This document shows, piece after piece, positions 1 through 5,511 of a stretch of DNA of 5,858 bases. The position numbers and the translations under genes are program-made. Below the pieces are notes generated by a model. The model was not told the origin of the DNA and made no database searches. It worked only from the letters and a program-made list of their open reading frames with translations. The number at the start of each line of letters is the position of its first letter. Position 1 is the first letter of the stretch. Source of the DNA: an uncultured Collinsella sp. GTDB taxonomy: Bacteria > Actinomycetota > Coriobacteriia > Coriobacteriales > Coriobacteriaceae. The DNA is taken from positions 1 to 5,858 of the forward strand of contig CAADVA010000193.1 in NCBI GenBank assembly GCA_900752345.1, read 5' to 3'.

Positions 1-906
1 CCTCCCAGGGCACCGGGGAACGGCGGCTTCGGCGACGGCGATGGCCTGCTCTACCATGCGCGTCGCGGCGGCCGTATCGGTCGGCGGGGTCAGGCGCATG
101 TCGACCCAGACTTTGGCGCGGTCGGGTACGACATAGGGACGGTAGCCACCTTCGATCTGTCCAAACGTGATGGTCGAAGGCCCCAGCTCATCGTGCGCGG
201 GCAGCGCCACAAACGCGCGACGGAGCGAACACACGACCTCGGCCATGGCGGCGACGGCATCCGCGCCCTTCCAGGGCTGGCTCGCATGCGCCGTCACGCC
301 AGCCATTTCAATCTCGAACCACGTACGCCCCTTGTGCGCCACCTGGATCTGTCCGTCGGTGGGCTCGGTGTCCAGCACCCATTCACGCGAGCCGACCCAG
401 CCAGCATCGATCGCGGCTTCTGAGCCGCGCATAAAATCTTCCTCGTCGACCGAGCAAATGAGAGAAAAGCCGCGGTGGGGCAGCGCGCCATCCGCCACCA
501 CGCGCTCGAGCGTATGGACCAGAGCGGCAATGGCGCAGGCCAGACCGCTCTTCATGTCGCAGGCGCCGCGGCCATAGAGCTTATCGTCCCGCACGGTCGC
601 CCCGAGCGGCGGCGTGTCCGCGTCCCAGCCATCTCCCAAGGTGACGGTATCCATGTGGCAGATGTAGACGAGTCGCGTCTCGTCGCTCACTCCCGGCACG
701 GTGACCATAAGGTTGCGGCGCCCGGGCAGCACCTCGAGTTCCTCAACCTGCACGGCATGGAGCACCGGATGGCTCAGCTGCGCCAACCGTTCCTCAACCA
801 ACGCTTTGATATAGCGCTCAATCTCGTCCTCATACGCACCCGGGTCTGAGCTGTCGATCCGCACGAGTTCTTGCGTAAGCCGCCAAGTAAAATCTGTATC
901 AACCAT
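1..906 (-). CDS. M20 family metallopeptidase (ArgE/DapE/ACY1 group), C-terminus cut by the window edge
   Basis: Reading the minus strand from the ATG at 906-904 gives 302 uninterrupted codons that run off the left edge. The product is a cytoplasmic-type zinc hydrolase of peptidase family M20, which removes acyl groups or amino acids from amide-linked substrates. Visible motifs in order are HMDT with metal ligands His84 and Asp86, GRGACDMK with the bridging Asp117, DEE at 154-156 with the catalytic and metal-binding glutamates, DTEPT with probable ligand Asp179, and AHAS with His207 in the lid/dimerisation domain (about 190-300). The last zinc-ligand histidine of the family would lie in the missing C-terminus. 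No signal peptide is seen. A GAGGTG ribosome-binding site just upstream supports this start. The exact substrate (acetylornithine, succinyl-diaminopimelate or a dipeptide) cannot be told from sequence. It is probably transcribed separately from serA, since a terminator lies between them. Confidence 0.93.
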   Translation of the reverse strand, partial: MVDTDFTWRLTQELVRIDSSDPGAYEDEIERYIKALVEERLAQLSHPVLHAVQVEELEVLPGRRNLMVTVPGVSDETRLVYICHMDTVTLGDGWDADTPPLGATVRDDKLYGRGACDMKSGLACAIAALVHTLERVVADGALPHRGFSLICSVDEEDFMRGSEAAIDAGWVGSREWVLDTEPTDGQIQVAHKGRTWFEIEMAGVTAHASQPWKGADAVAAMAEVVCSLRRAFVALPAHDELGPSTITFGQIEGGYRPYVVPDRAKVWVDMRLTPPTDTAAATRMVEQAIAVAEAAVPRCPGR

Positions 907-932
907 AGGCACCTCACAGATAGTTAGGTCAA

Positions 933-947
933 CATACAGATTGTATG
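933..947 (-). promoter_or_regulatory. Candidate promoter -10 and palindromic operator upstream of the M20 peptidase gene
   Basis: A perfect 6-bp inverted repeat with a 3-bp centre, CATACA-gat-TGTATG, lies 27 bases upstream of the peptidase start. On the minus strand it contains TACAAT (945-940), a 5/6 match to a sigma-70 type -10 box. No good -35 is seen at 17 bp. A palindrome over a -10 is typical of a repressor site. The regulator is unknown. Confidence 0.35.
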
Positions 948-983
948 CCAAGAAGCGGCTCAGTGCATTTAATGGAGTGCTCA

Positions 984-1020
984 CAAAAACGGGGGCGCCT
1001 CTCGTGCGAAAGGCGCCCCC
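984..1020 (-). terminator. Rho-independent terminator of the serC-serA operon
   Basis: On the minus strand, 64 bases past the serA stop, a perfect 10-bp GC-rich stem (1020-1011 with 1000-991, AGGCGCCCCC/GGGGGCGCCT) encloses a 10-base loop. GTTTTTGTGA follows directly. The strong stem plus T-run, in this orientation and position, is a textbook intrinsic terminator that separates serA from the peptidase gene. Confidence 0.9.
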
Positions 1021-1039
1021 GCGGGCATTCAATGTCAGT

Positions 1040-1070
1040 GACGGGCAGGCCACATGGGGAACTGCCCGTC
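1040..1070 (-). other. Extra hairpin in the serA 3' untranslated region
   Basis: A perfect 9-bp inverted repeat, GACGGGCAG (1040-1048) with CTGCCCGTC (1062-1070), has a 13-base loop. It lies between the serA stop and the intrinsic terminator. No T-run follows on the minus strand, so it is unlikely to terminate alone. It may protect the 3' end of the mRNA. Confidence 0.5.
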
Positions 1071-1083
1071 AGATCAGCCGGCG

Positions 1084-2247
1084 CTATTTGATCACGCGCA
1101 CGCGATACATCGACGGAATCTGCTTGAGCGCCTCGATGGTGCTGCTGTTCAGGTGCTCGTCGGTGTCGAACATGGTGTAGGCGTTCTCGCCAGCGGACTC
1201 GTTGGTCATACGCTGCACGTTGGCGTTGTCCTTGGCGAGAATGGCCGTGATCTGGCCGATCATGTTGGGCACGTTGGCGTGCAGGCAGGCGATGCGGCTC
1301 GCGGCGCGCGCCTTGCCCATGCTGCAGGCGGGGTAGTTGACGCTGTGCGCGATATTGCCGTTTTCCAGGTAATCCTTGAGCTCGCTGATCGCCATGTCGG
1401 CGCAGTTGGCCTCGGCCTCGCCGGTGCCGGCGCCCGAGTGCGTGGTGATAAACGTATTGGGCATCTTGACGGTCTTGGGCGTGGCAAAGTCGCAGCTAAA
1501 CCAGCTAAGCTTGCCCTCGCGCAGGGCGGCGTCGACGGCGTCCTCGTCAATGATGGTCTCGCGCGCGTAGTTGATGAGCACGGCGTCGGGTGCCAGCAGG
1601 TTGATTTGCTCGGTACTGATCATGCCGATGGTGTCGGCCTTGCTGGGTACGTGCACGGTGAGGTAGTCGCAGCCGCGGCAGAGGTCCTCGAGCGTGCCCA
1701 CGCTCTGCACCTCGCGGCTCAGCACCCACGCGTGCTCGACGGAAATGAACGGATCGTAGCCGTAGACGTCCATGCCCAGGTCGACACAGGCGTTGGCGAC
1801 CTTGGAGCCCACGTTGCCCAGACCGATGACGCCGATGCGCTTGCCCTTGAGCTCGCGGCCCACAAAGGCCTTCTTGGCCTTTTCGGCGTCGACCTGAATC
1901 TCGGGGTCGTCGGCGTTGTCGCGCACCCAGTTCATCGACTGCACCACGCCACGGCTCGAGAGCACCAGCATGCCCAGGACGAGCTCCTTGACGGCGTTGC
2001 TGTTGGCGCCGGGGGAGTTAAAGACGACGACGCCCTTCTTGGCGTACTCCTCGACGGGGATGTTGTTGACGCCGGCGCCGCAGCGGGCGATGGCGCGGAT
2101 GCCCTCGGGCAGCTCGTAGCCGTGCAGGTCGGTGGAGCGCATCAGGATGGCGTCGGCCTCCTCGGCGGTGCCAACAAACTCGTAGCCCTCGCCAAATTCG
2201 ACCTTGCCGTCCTTGGTAATGTCGTCGATGGTTTTGATCTTGCGCAT
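1084..2247 (-). CDS. serA: D-3-phosphoglycerate dehydrogenase, short form with ACT domain
   Basis: This 387-residue cytoplasmic enzyme oxidises 3-phosphoglycerate to 3-phosphohydroxypyruvate with NAD, the committed step of serine synthesis. The substrate-binding domain covers about 1-95 and closes the fold again at about 285-305. The nucleotide-binding domain contains GLGNVG at 142-147, and Asp165 (YDPF) follows for the adenine ribose. NYARE supplies the catalytic Arg229 and THSGAG the catalytic His270. Residues about 317-387 form an ACT domain, the usual place for serine feedback control. The usual catalytic Glu has no counterpart: there is no Glu between 245 and 276, where the local sequence is CDFATPK, and the family's PHxGAST motif reads THSGAGT. 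AAGGAG at 2259-2254 supports the ATG start. serC lies 71 bases upstream on the same strand. Confidence 0.95.
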   Translation of the reverse strand: MRKIKTIDDITKDGKVEFGEGYEFVGTAEEADAILMRSTDLHGYELPEGIRAIARCGAGVNNIPVEEYAKKGVVVFNSPGANSNAVKELVLGMLVLSSRGVVQSMNWVRDNADDPEIQVDAEKAKKAFVGRELKGKRIGVIGLGNVGSKVANACVDLGMDVYGYDPFISVEHAWVLSREVQSVGTLEDLCRGCDYLTVHVPSKADTIGMISTEQINLLAPDAVLINYARETIIDEDAVDAALREGKLSWFSCDFATPKTVKMPNTFITTHSGAGTGEAEANCADMAISELKDYLENGNIAHSVNYPACSMGKARAASRIACLHANVPNMIGQITAILAKDNANVQRMTNESAGENAYTMFDTDEHLNSSTIEALKQIPSMYRVRVIK

Positions 2248-2302
2248 GAAAAACTCCTTAGCAGGTTTTGATCTAAACAGGGTGGTCTGAGGTGGCTGGT
2301 CG

Positions 2303-2319
2303 GCCCGCGGGTTGCGGGC
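2303..2319 (-). other. GC-rich hairpin between serC and serA
   Basis: A perfect 6-bp stem, GCCCGC (2303-2308) with GCGGGC (2314-2319), has a 5-base loop. It starts at the last base of the serC stop codon. No T-run follows, so full termination is not expected. It could act in mRNA processing or reduce serA expression relative to serC. Confidence 0.4.
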
Positions 2320-3443
2320 TAGTTAGATTGCGGGCTCAAACTATGCTGCGCTTCGAAGTCCTTCATGTACGATGCCAGTGCCTGCACGTCTTCCATGGTC
2401 ACGGCGTTGTAGACGCTGGCGCGCATACCGCCCACCAGGCGATGGCCCTTGACGTTTTGAATCTGGTGCTCGGCCGCGCCTGCGACAAAGGCCGCGTCGA
2501 GCTCGGTGTCGCCGGTGCGGAAGGTGACGTTGGCGATGGAGCGGCTGTCGGTCTGCGTGGTGCCATGGAACAGCTCGCTGTGCTCGAGCAGGTCGTAGAG
2601 CAGGTTGGCCTTGGCCCAGTTGCGCTCGGCCATGGCGGCAAGTCCACCGGTCTGTTCAACCCAACGGAACACCTTGCCGCACACGTAGATGCCAAAGGTG
2701 TTGGGCGTGTTGAGCATGGAGCCCTTGGCGGCCTGGGTCTTAAGGTCCAGGTACTGCGGCGTCTGCGCAAAGGCCGGACCGTCGGCGATCAGGTCGTCGC
2801 GCACGATAACCACGGTCACGCCCGCGGCGCCGGCGTTTTTCTGCGCGCCGGCGTAGATGAGTCCGTAGCGCTCGACGTCGAGCGGCTGCGACAGAAAGCA
2901 GCTCGAGACATCGGCGACCAGCGGCACGTCGCCGCAATCGGGCAGCTCGTGGTACATGGTGCCAAAGATGGTGTTGTTCTGGCAGATGTAGACGTAGTCG
3001 AGCCCGTCGCCCGCGGTCTCGGCGGCAGTGCGCGCGTTGATGTCGGCCATGGTGGGGATGCGGTCGAAGTTGGTGTCCTCGGAGCTCGCGAGCAGCACGG
3101 CCTCGCCGTACTTGGCGGCCTCTTTGTACGCCTTGTTGGCAAAGTTGCCGGTCACGACGTAGCCGGCGCGGCCGCGGCGCATGAGGTTCATGGGGATGCC
3201 CGCAAACTGCAGCGTGGCGCCGCCTTGCAAAAACAGGACACGGTAGTTGTCGGGGATGCTCAGCAGGCGGCGCAGGGTTGCCTCGGCGTCATCGATGATC
3301 TGCTGGTACATGCTAGATCGATGGCTCATCTCGAGCACGGACATGCCGCAACCGCGGTAGTCCATCATCTCGTCGGCGATCTCGGCGAGCACGCTTGTGG
3401 GCAGCGCGGCCGGGCCAGCTGAGAAGTTGTGCACACGTGCCAT
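2319..3443 (-). CDS. serC: Phosphoserine aminotransferase
   Basis: This 374-residue cytoplasmic PLP enzyme of aminotransferase class V transfers the amino group of glutamate to 3-phosphohydroxypyruvate, giving O-phosphoserine. It therefore takes the product of the adjacent serA. The N-terminus has the family's NFSAGPA segment (6-12). SHRS at 40-43 supplies substrate-binding His41 and Arg42, QGGAT at 73-77 is the phosphate-binding loop of PLP, VADVSS has Asp178 facing the pyridine nitrogen, and YAGAQKNAG holds the Schiff-base Lys202. NTPNTF at 245-250 and RLVGGMRAS near 335-343 are also typical. Length is near the roughly 360 residues usual for SerC. A GAGGGG ribosome-binding site lies upstream of the ATG. 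Phosphoserine phosphatase (serB) is not in the window. Confidence 0.97.
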   Translation of the reverse strand: MARVHNFSAGPAALPTSVLAEIADEMMDYRGCGMSVLEMSHRSSMYQQIIDDAEATLRRLLSIPDNYRVLFLQGGATLQFAGIPMNLMRRGRAGYVVTGNFANKAYKEAAKYGEAVLLASSEDTNFDRIPTMADINARTAAETAGDGLDYVYICQNNTIFGTMYHELPDCGDVPLVADVSSCFLSQPLDVERYGLIYAGAQKNAGAAGVTVVIVRDDLIADGPAFAQTPQYLDLKTQAAKGSMLNTPNTFGIYVCGKVFRWVEQTGGLAAMAERNWAKANLLYDLLEHSELFHGTTQTDSRSIANVTFRTGDTELDAAFVAGAAEHQIQNVKGHRLVGGMRASVYNAVTMEDVQALASYMKDFEAQHSLSPQSN

Positions 3444-3468
3444 CTTCTAGTTCCCCTCGTAGTCGTTT

Positions 3469-3490
3469 GAACGTTCGGGATACTTTAGCA
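3469..3490 (-). promoter_or_regulatory. Candidate serC-serA promoter (extended -10) with palindrome near the transcription start
   Basis: On the minus strand TGCTAAAGT ends at 3482: an extended -10 (TGn before TAAAGT at 3487-3482), 38 bases upstream of the serC ATG. The 8-bp palindrome GAACGTTC (3469-3476) would fall at the expected transcription start and could bind a regulator. No convincing -35 is seen, which is common for extended -10 promoters. Confidence 0.35.
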
Positions 3491-3573
3491 CAGTGGAGCG
3501 CCAGGCGCGACCGCATCACGGTAAAACTCGAGTGCGCTGCTATGATTTACAGGATGGTTACATGGGGGAGGGC

Positions 3574-3747
3574 TTATCTCGAGGCTCGCATCCGATCCGC
3601 CTCGGCCTTCGCTTGTTTCCAGGGGCGCACACGACCGTTGGTGAGGTCGTCATAACCATGAGCGATGGTACGTTGAATGTGATCTTCGCGTTCCTGAATG
3701 GTAGTTAGCGCGCGCGTCTGATCAGAAATAGGCTTTACGACAGGCAT
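3574..3747 (-). CDS. Small protein resembling a shortened type II antitoxin (orphan, possibly a remnant)
   Basis: There are 57 codons from the ATG at 3747. I chose this over an ATG eight codons upstream because AAGGAG (3759-3754) sits six bases before it. The first nine residues (MPVVKPISD) match how many Phd/YefM-type antitoxins begin. The second half (IQRTIAHGYDDLTNGRVRPW, residues 24-43, then a charged tail) looks like the C-terminal toxin-neutralising end of Phd or RelB/DinJ antitoxins. The DNA-binding middle, normally another 25-40 residues, appears missing. No toxin gene lies downstream: there are only 130 bases before serC. It could be an antitoxin fused by internal deletion, or an unrelated small protein. 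The family call is my recollection of motifs only. The good ribosome site and symmetric upstream DNA suggest it is still expressed. Confidence 0.45.
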   Translation of the reverse strand: MPVVKPISDQTRALTTIQEREDHIQRTIAHGYDDLTNGRVRPWKQAKAEADRMRASR

Positions 3748-3753
3748 ATGAAA

Positions 3754-3787
3754 CTCCTTACATAGAATCATATGTAGAACTCTATGT
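3754..3787 (-). promoter_or_regulatory. Ribosome-binding site, candidate -10 and operator-like dyad for the small antitoxin-like gene
   Basis: AAGGAG (3759-3754) is six bases from the ATG. A 7-bp inverted repeat, ACATAGA (3760-3766) with TCTATGT (3781-3787), encloses 14 bases that include TATGAT (3772-3767 on the minus strand), a good -10 sequence. A dyad around the -10 fits autoregulation as in toxin-antitoxin promoters. No clear -35 was found, and the transcript leader would be short. Confidence 0.35.
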
Positions 3788-3948
3788 TGAGTGTAGCGGA
3801 GGGTGGCGTTGGGCGTGTGCGTGCCTGCATTCGTAAGCGCGGTTGTCTGGCAAGTGTGATTTGGGGCGACCTCGTTAAAGTTTCTAAGCTGCGAAAATGA
3901 CCGTTAACCGGATTAAATTTTGTTGCTCAACATTTGAAACTCTGGGCG

Positions 3949-3976
3949 TGGTAACTTTTTTACCAACAGGTATGAT
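3949..3976 (+). promoter_or_regulatory. Candidate BREX operon promoter with overlapping palindromic operator
   Basis: TATGAT at 3971-3976 is a strong -10 sequence. The best -35 at 16 bp is TGGTAA (3949-3954, only 3/6 to consensus). That -35 is also the left arm of a perfect inverted repeat, TGGTAA-ctttt-TTACCA (3949-3965), which fills the -35 and spacer. A repressor bound there would block the promoter. BREX operons are often controlled by a WYL-type regulator (BrxR), but no such gene is in the window. Confidence 0.35.
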
Positions 3977-3985
3977 TATTGTCAT

Positions 3986-4019
3986 GTGCGCCGCGCCTGC
4001 CTGCCGGGTTGCGGCGTAC
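3986..4019 (+). other. Leader hairpin upstream of brxA
   Basis: GTGCGCCGC (3986-3994) pairs with GCGGCGTAC (4011-4019): nine pairs including one G-T, with a 16-base loop. If transcription starts some 7-10 bases after the TATGAT at 3971, the hairpin would stand at the very 5' end of the BREX mRNA, 23 bases before the ribosome-binding site. No T-run follows, so a role in mRNA stability or as a DNA-level protein site is more likely than termination. Confidence 0.4.
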
Positions 4020-4042
4020 TTGTGACAGCTTTTGACACCCTT

Positions 4043-4057
4043 GGAGCGTGTACTGTG
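4043..4057 (+). promoter_or_regulatory. Ribosome-binding site and GTG start that probably belong to brxA
   Basis: GGAG (4043-4046) is followed after eight bases by GTG (4055-4057), an ideal spacing. Translation from here reads nine codons before entering the G run. In the given sequence the frame then differs from brxA and meets TGA at 4118-4120 after 21 codons. With one G fewer or two more it would continue into brxA. No other start with a ribosome-binding site was found for brxA. Confidence 0.55.
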
Positions 4058-4079
4058 GATGTAACCACAAAAAGCGTTC

Positions 4080-4089
4080 GGGGGGGGGG
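4080..4089 (+). repeat. G10 homopolymer at the 5' end of brxA (candidate phase-variation tract)
   Basis: Ten consecutive G follow GCGTTC and precede TGCTCACC. The last G is the first base of the GTG that opens the brxA frame. Tracts of this length are prone to slipped-strand gain or loss of bases. By inspection, G9 or G12 joins the upstream GTG (4055) in frame to brxA, while G10 and G11 do not. I noticed no other G or C run of this length in the window. Confidence 0.85.
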
Positions 4090-4739
4090 TGCTCACCCGC
4101 GAGCAATTCCTCCCGCATGAGATGCGCATCGTCGCTGCCCTTCGTATGCAGGGCGCAAGCGACGAGCAGGTTATTGTACGCGTAAAGAGCGAGAACCTCT
4201 TTCAATATCCCACGGAGCGCATGGTCGCCAACCGCGCAACCGTGTGCCTTCGCCGCCTTGACGCCATGGTGCCCACGGACGCCGTATGCGCCGCGCGCGG
4301 CATCGACCCCAAAACCGCCGTCGAGGCTGCGTCATCCCTAACCAGGCTCATGGCATCCGGCACTCCCACGCAGGCGGACCAGGCCATCTTCTACAGCATG
4401 ATCTGCCGCTACGATATCGTGCGCGAGCTCGTGCTCGTCGAGGTAGGGGAGCGCCTACAAAACTTCGATTATGCCTTTACGGCGGTTGACCTCAACGCCT
4501 TTATGACACGCTTTACCACGGAGTATCCGGACGCGGCCCGCTGGACTGAGGCCACGGTCAAGCGCATTAAGGGCTCGCTCCGCCAGACGCTCCGCCATGC
4601 TGGCCTTATCGGCGAGGGCCAGGGCCCGGAGTCCGAGCGCCTGTCACCACTCTTCCTCGATTCCGATGTCGAGCGAGCCTTGGTTCAGCTGGGCGAGCAG
4701 TCGCTTATCGCGGCCCTTACCGGCAGGGCAGTGATGTAG
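4089..4739 (+). CDS. brxA: BREX protein BrxA (DUF1819)
   Basis: BrxA is a small, mostly helical cytoplasmic protein found at the head of BREX type 1 phage-defence operons. It binds nucleic acid, but its precise role is unsettled. The open frame gives 216 residues. Recognisable family segments are FLPHEMRIVAALRMQG (7-22), ENLFQY (35-40), the central helices up to the DLNAF segment (134-138), RWTEATVKRIKGSLRQ (151-166) and a C-terminal EQSLIAALTG (203-212). The GTG at 4089 lies inside the G10 run and has no properly spaced ribosome site. In-frame TAA at 4062-4064 excludes a start further up. BrxA proteins usually have about ten more residues before this point. The real start is therefore probably GTG 4055, reached only when the G run has a different length (227 residues with G9). 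As given, the gene may be switched off. brxB starts one base after its TAG. Confidence 0.92.
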   Translation: MLTREQFLPHEMRIVAALRMQGASDEQVIVRVKSENLFQYPTERMVANRATVCLRRLDAMVPTDAVCAARGIDPKTAVEAASSLTRLMASGTPTQADQAIFYSMICRYDIVRELVLVEVGERLQNFDYAFTAVDLNAFMTRFTTEYPDAARWTEATVKRIKGSLRQTLRHAGLIGEGQGPESERLSPLFLDSDVERALVQLGEQSLIAALTGRAVM

Positions 4740-4740
4740 C

Positions 4741-5433
4741 GTGGCTCCCGTCAAAAGCGCCGTCGGCCCTGTTATCACCCCGGCGGCCGATCTCACCACC
4801 AATATCGGCATCCATTCCCGCAAGAGCGTCGTGGCGGCGCATGCCCGCTCCGAGCGCGCCTGTCAGGAATTTGAGCGCCGTGCGCAGCTTCTGCGCGAGT
4901 GCCTGTGCAGCGAGGACTTTTTGGCCAACAAGGGCATAGGCAATGAGATCGGCTTCCACACTTTTTGCTATGACCCCGCGCTGGAGTTTGAGGCGCGTGC
5001 ATTATTTGTCACCCTTTCACGCGATGCCGAGGCCGACAAGCTTCCGTGCACGCTCAAGGTCGTGAACCTTTACGACGCCGTGCTGGCAATTCTCGAAAAG
5101 CGCCGTGTCCTCAAGGCTATCCCGCACCAAGAGGAGCGCCGCGGTACCCAGCGCGTGCTCGAGGACGTGGCCAAGTTCGCCTCGCCCGAGAAAGTCGCCG
5201 CGTACATCCTTGAGCAGACCGAGCCGCACGCGCTTGGAGACGTCGTTCTCCTCACCGGCGCGGGCGAGGTTTTCCCGTTCTTTCGCATACACACGCTTCT
5301 CCACTGCATGCTTGCGGATTTTGATGAGGTGCCTGTGGTCGCCGCCTATCCGGGCAGTTTCAACGGCTCTTCTTTCCAGCTCTTTAACCGTCTGCCGGCC
5401 GACAACTACTACCGCGCCATCGATATCTCGTAA
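4741..5433 (+). CDS. brxB: BREX protein BrxB (DUF1788)
   Basis: BrxB is a conserved cytoplasmic component of BREX type 1, needed for defence in systems studied, with no known enzymatic activity. The 230-residue frame shows the family's landmarks: DFLANKGIGNEIGFHTF (59-75), then VVLLTGAGEVFPFFRIHTLL (168-187), and near the end AAYPGSFNGSSFQLF (201-215) followed by NYYRA (222-226). The GTG start is separated from the brxA TAG by a single base and has only a weak GGCAGGG upstream, so translation is probably coupled to brxA. About 50 residues precede the first conserved segment, more than usual. A GTG at 4831 would give about 200 residues, closer to the family norm, but it also lacks a clear ribosome site. 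If brxA is frame-shifted off, brxB would probably fall with it. Confidence 0.92.
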   Translation: MAPVKSAVGPVITPAADLTTNIGIHSRKSVVAAHARSERACQEFERRAQLLRECLCSEDFLANKGIGNEIGFHTFCYDPALEFEARALFVTLSRDAEADKLPCTLKVVNLYDAVLAILEKRRVLKAIPHQEERRGTQRVLEDVAKFASPEKVAAYILEQTEPHALGDVVLLTGAGEVFPFFRIHTLLHCMLADFDEVPVVAAYPGSFNGSSFQLFNRLPADNYYRAIDIS

Positions 5434-5511
5434 GCACGGCTCCTCGCAGGCAAGTCCCTGCCGCCGGTAACAACCCTTTGCCATAACGTTCCCAAACCCA
5501 AAGGAGCACCC

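Larger units (their letters stand above)
3748..4054. other. Divergent intergenic region between the serine block and the BREX operon
   Basis: I see no gene here on either strand: the only longer open frame (minus, 4129-3884) lacks family features and runs into brxA. The part from about 3885 to 3980 is clearly more AT-rich than its surroundings. It carries several short palindromes: GTTAAC at 3903-3908, TGTTG-ct-CAACA at 3921-3932, TGGTAA-N5-TTACCA at 3949-3965, and a 9-bp hairpin at 3986-4019. It also holds the presumed promoter of the BREX operon. The density of symmetric elements suggests regulated expression of the defence genes. Confidence 0.6.

Noticed and set aside
167..849. Plus-strand open frames opposite the left edge
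   Set aside because: They are shadows of the M20 peptidase, whose metal-binding motifs are all in the minus-strand frame.
1054..2271. A 405-codon plus-strand open frame
   Set aside because: It lies antisense to serA. Its translation is a monotonous Val/Gly/Ala/His-rich string with no domain, which is typical of the complement of a GC-rich gene. SerA on the other strand is unmistakable.
2292..3422. A 376-codon plus-strand open frame
   Set aside because: It is antisense to serC with the same low-complexity composition, and SerC motifs are clear on the minus strand.
3493..3708. A 71-codon plus-strand open frame, and TATGAT at 3541 as its possible promoter
   Set aside because: There is no ribosome site and no recognisable domain. 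It overlaps the small minus-strand gene, which has better start signals. No -35 was found for the TATGAT.
4032..4060. A perfect TTGACA as the -35 of the BREX promoter
   Set aside because: At 16-18 bp the -10 would be GTGGAT or worse (2/6), and TACTGT is only 13 bp away. Transcription from here would start after the GTG at 4055. It remains a weaker alternative in which the G tract lies in the 5' leader.
4080..4089. The G run as a G-quadruplex or as a normal ribosome-binding site
   Set aside because: A single run of ten G does not supply four separated G-tracts in cis, and it abuts the GTG with no spacer, so it is badly placed as a ribosome site.
5017..5484. A 155-codon minus-strand open frame
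   Set aside because: It is antisense to brxB and matches no family I know. The brxB landmarks are on the plus strand.
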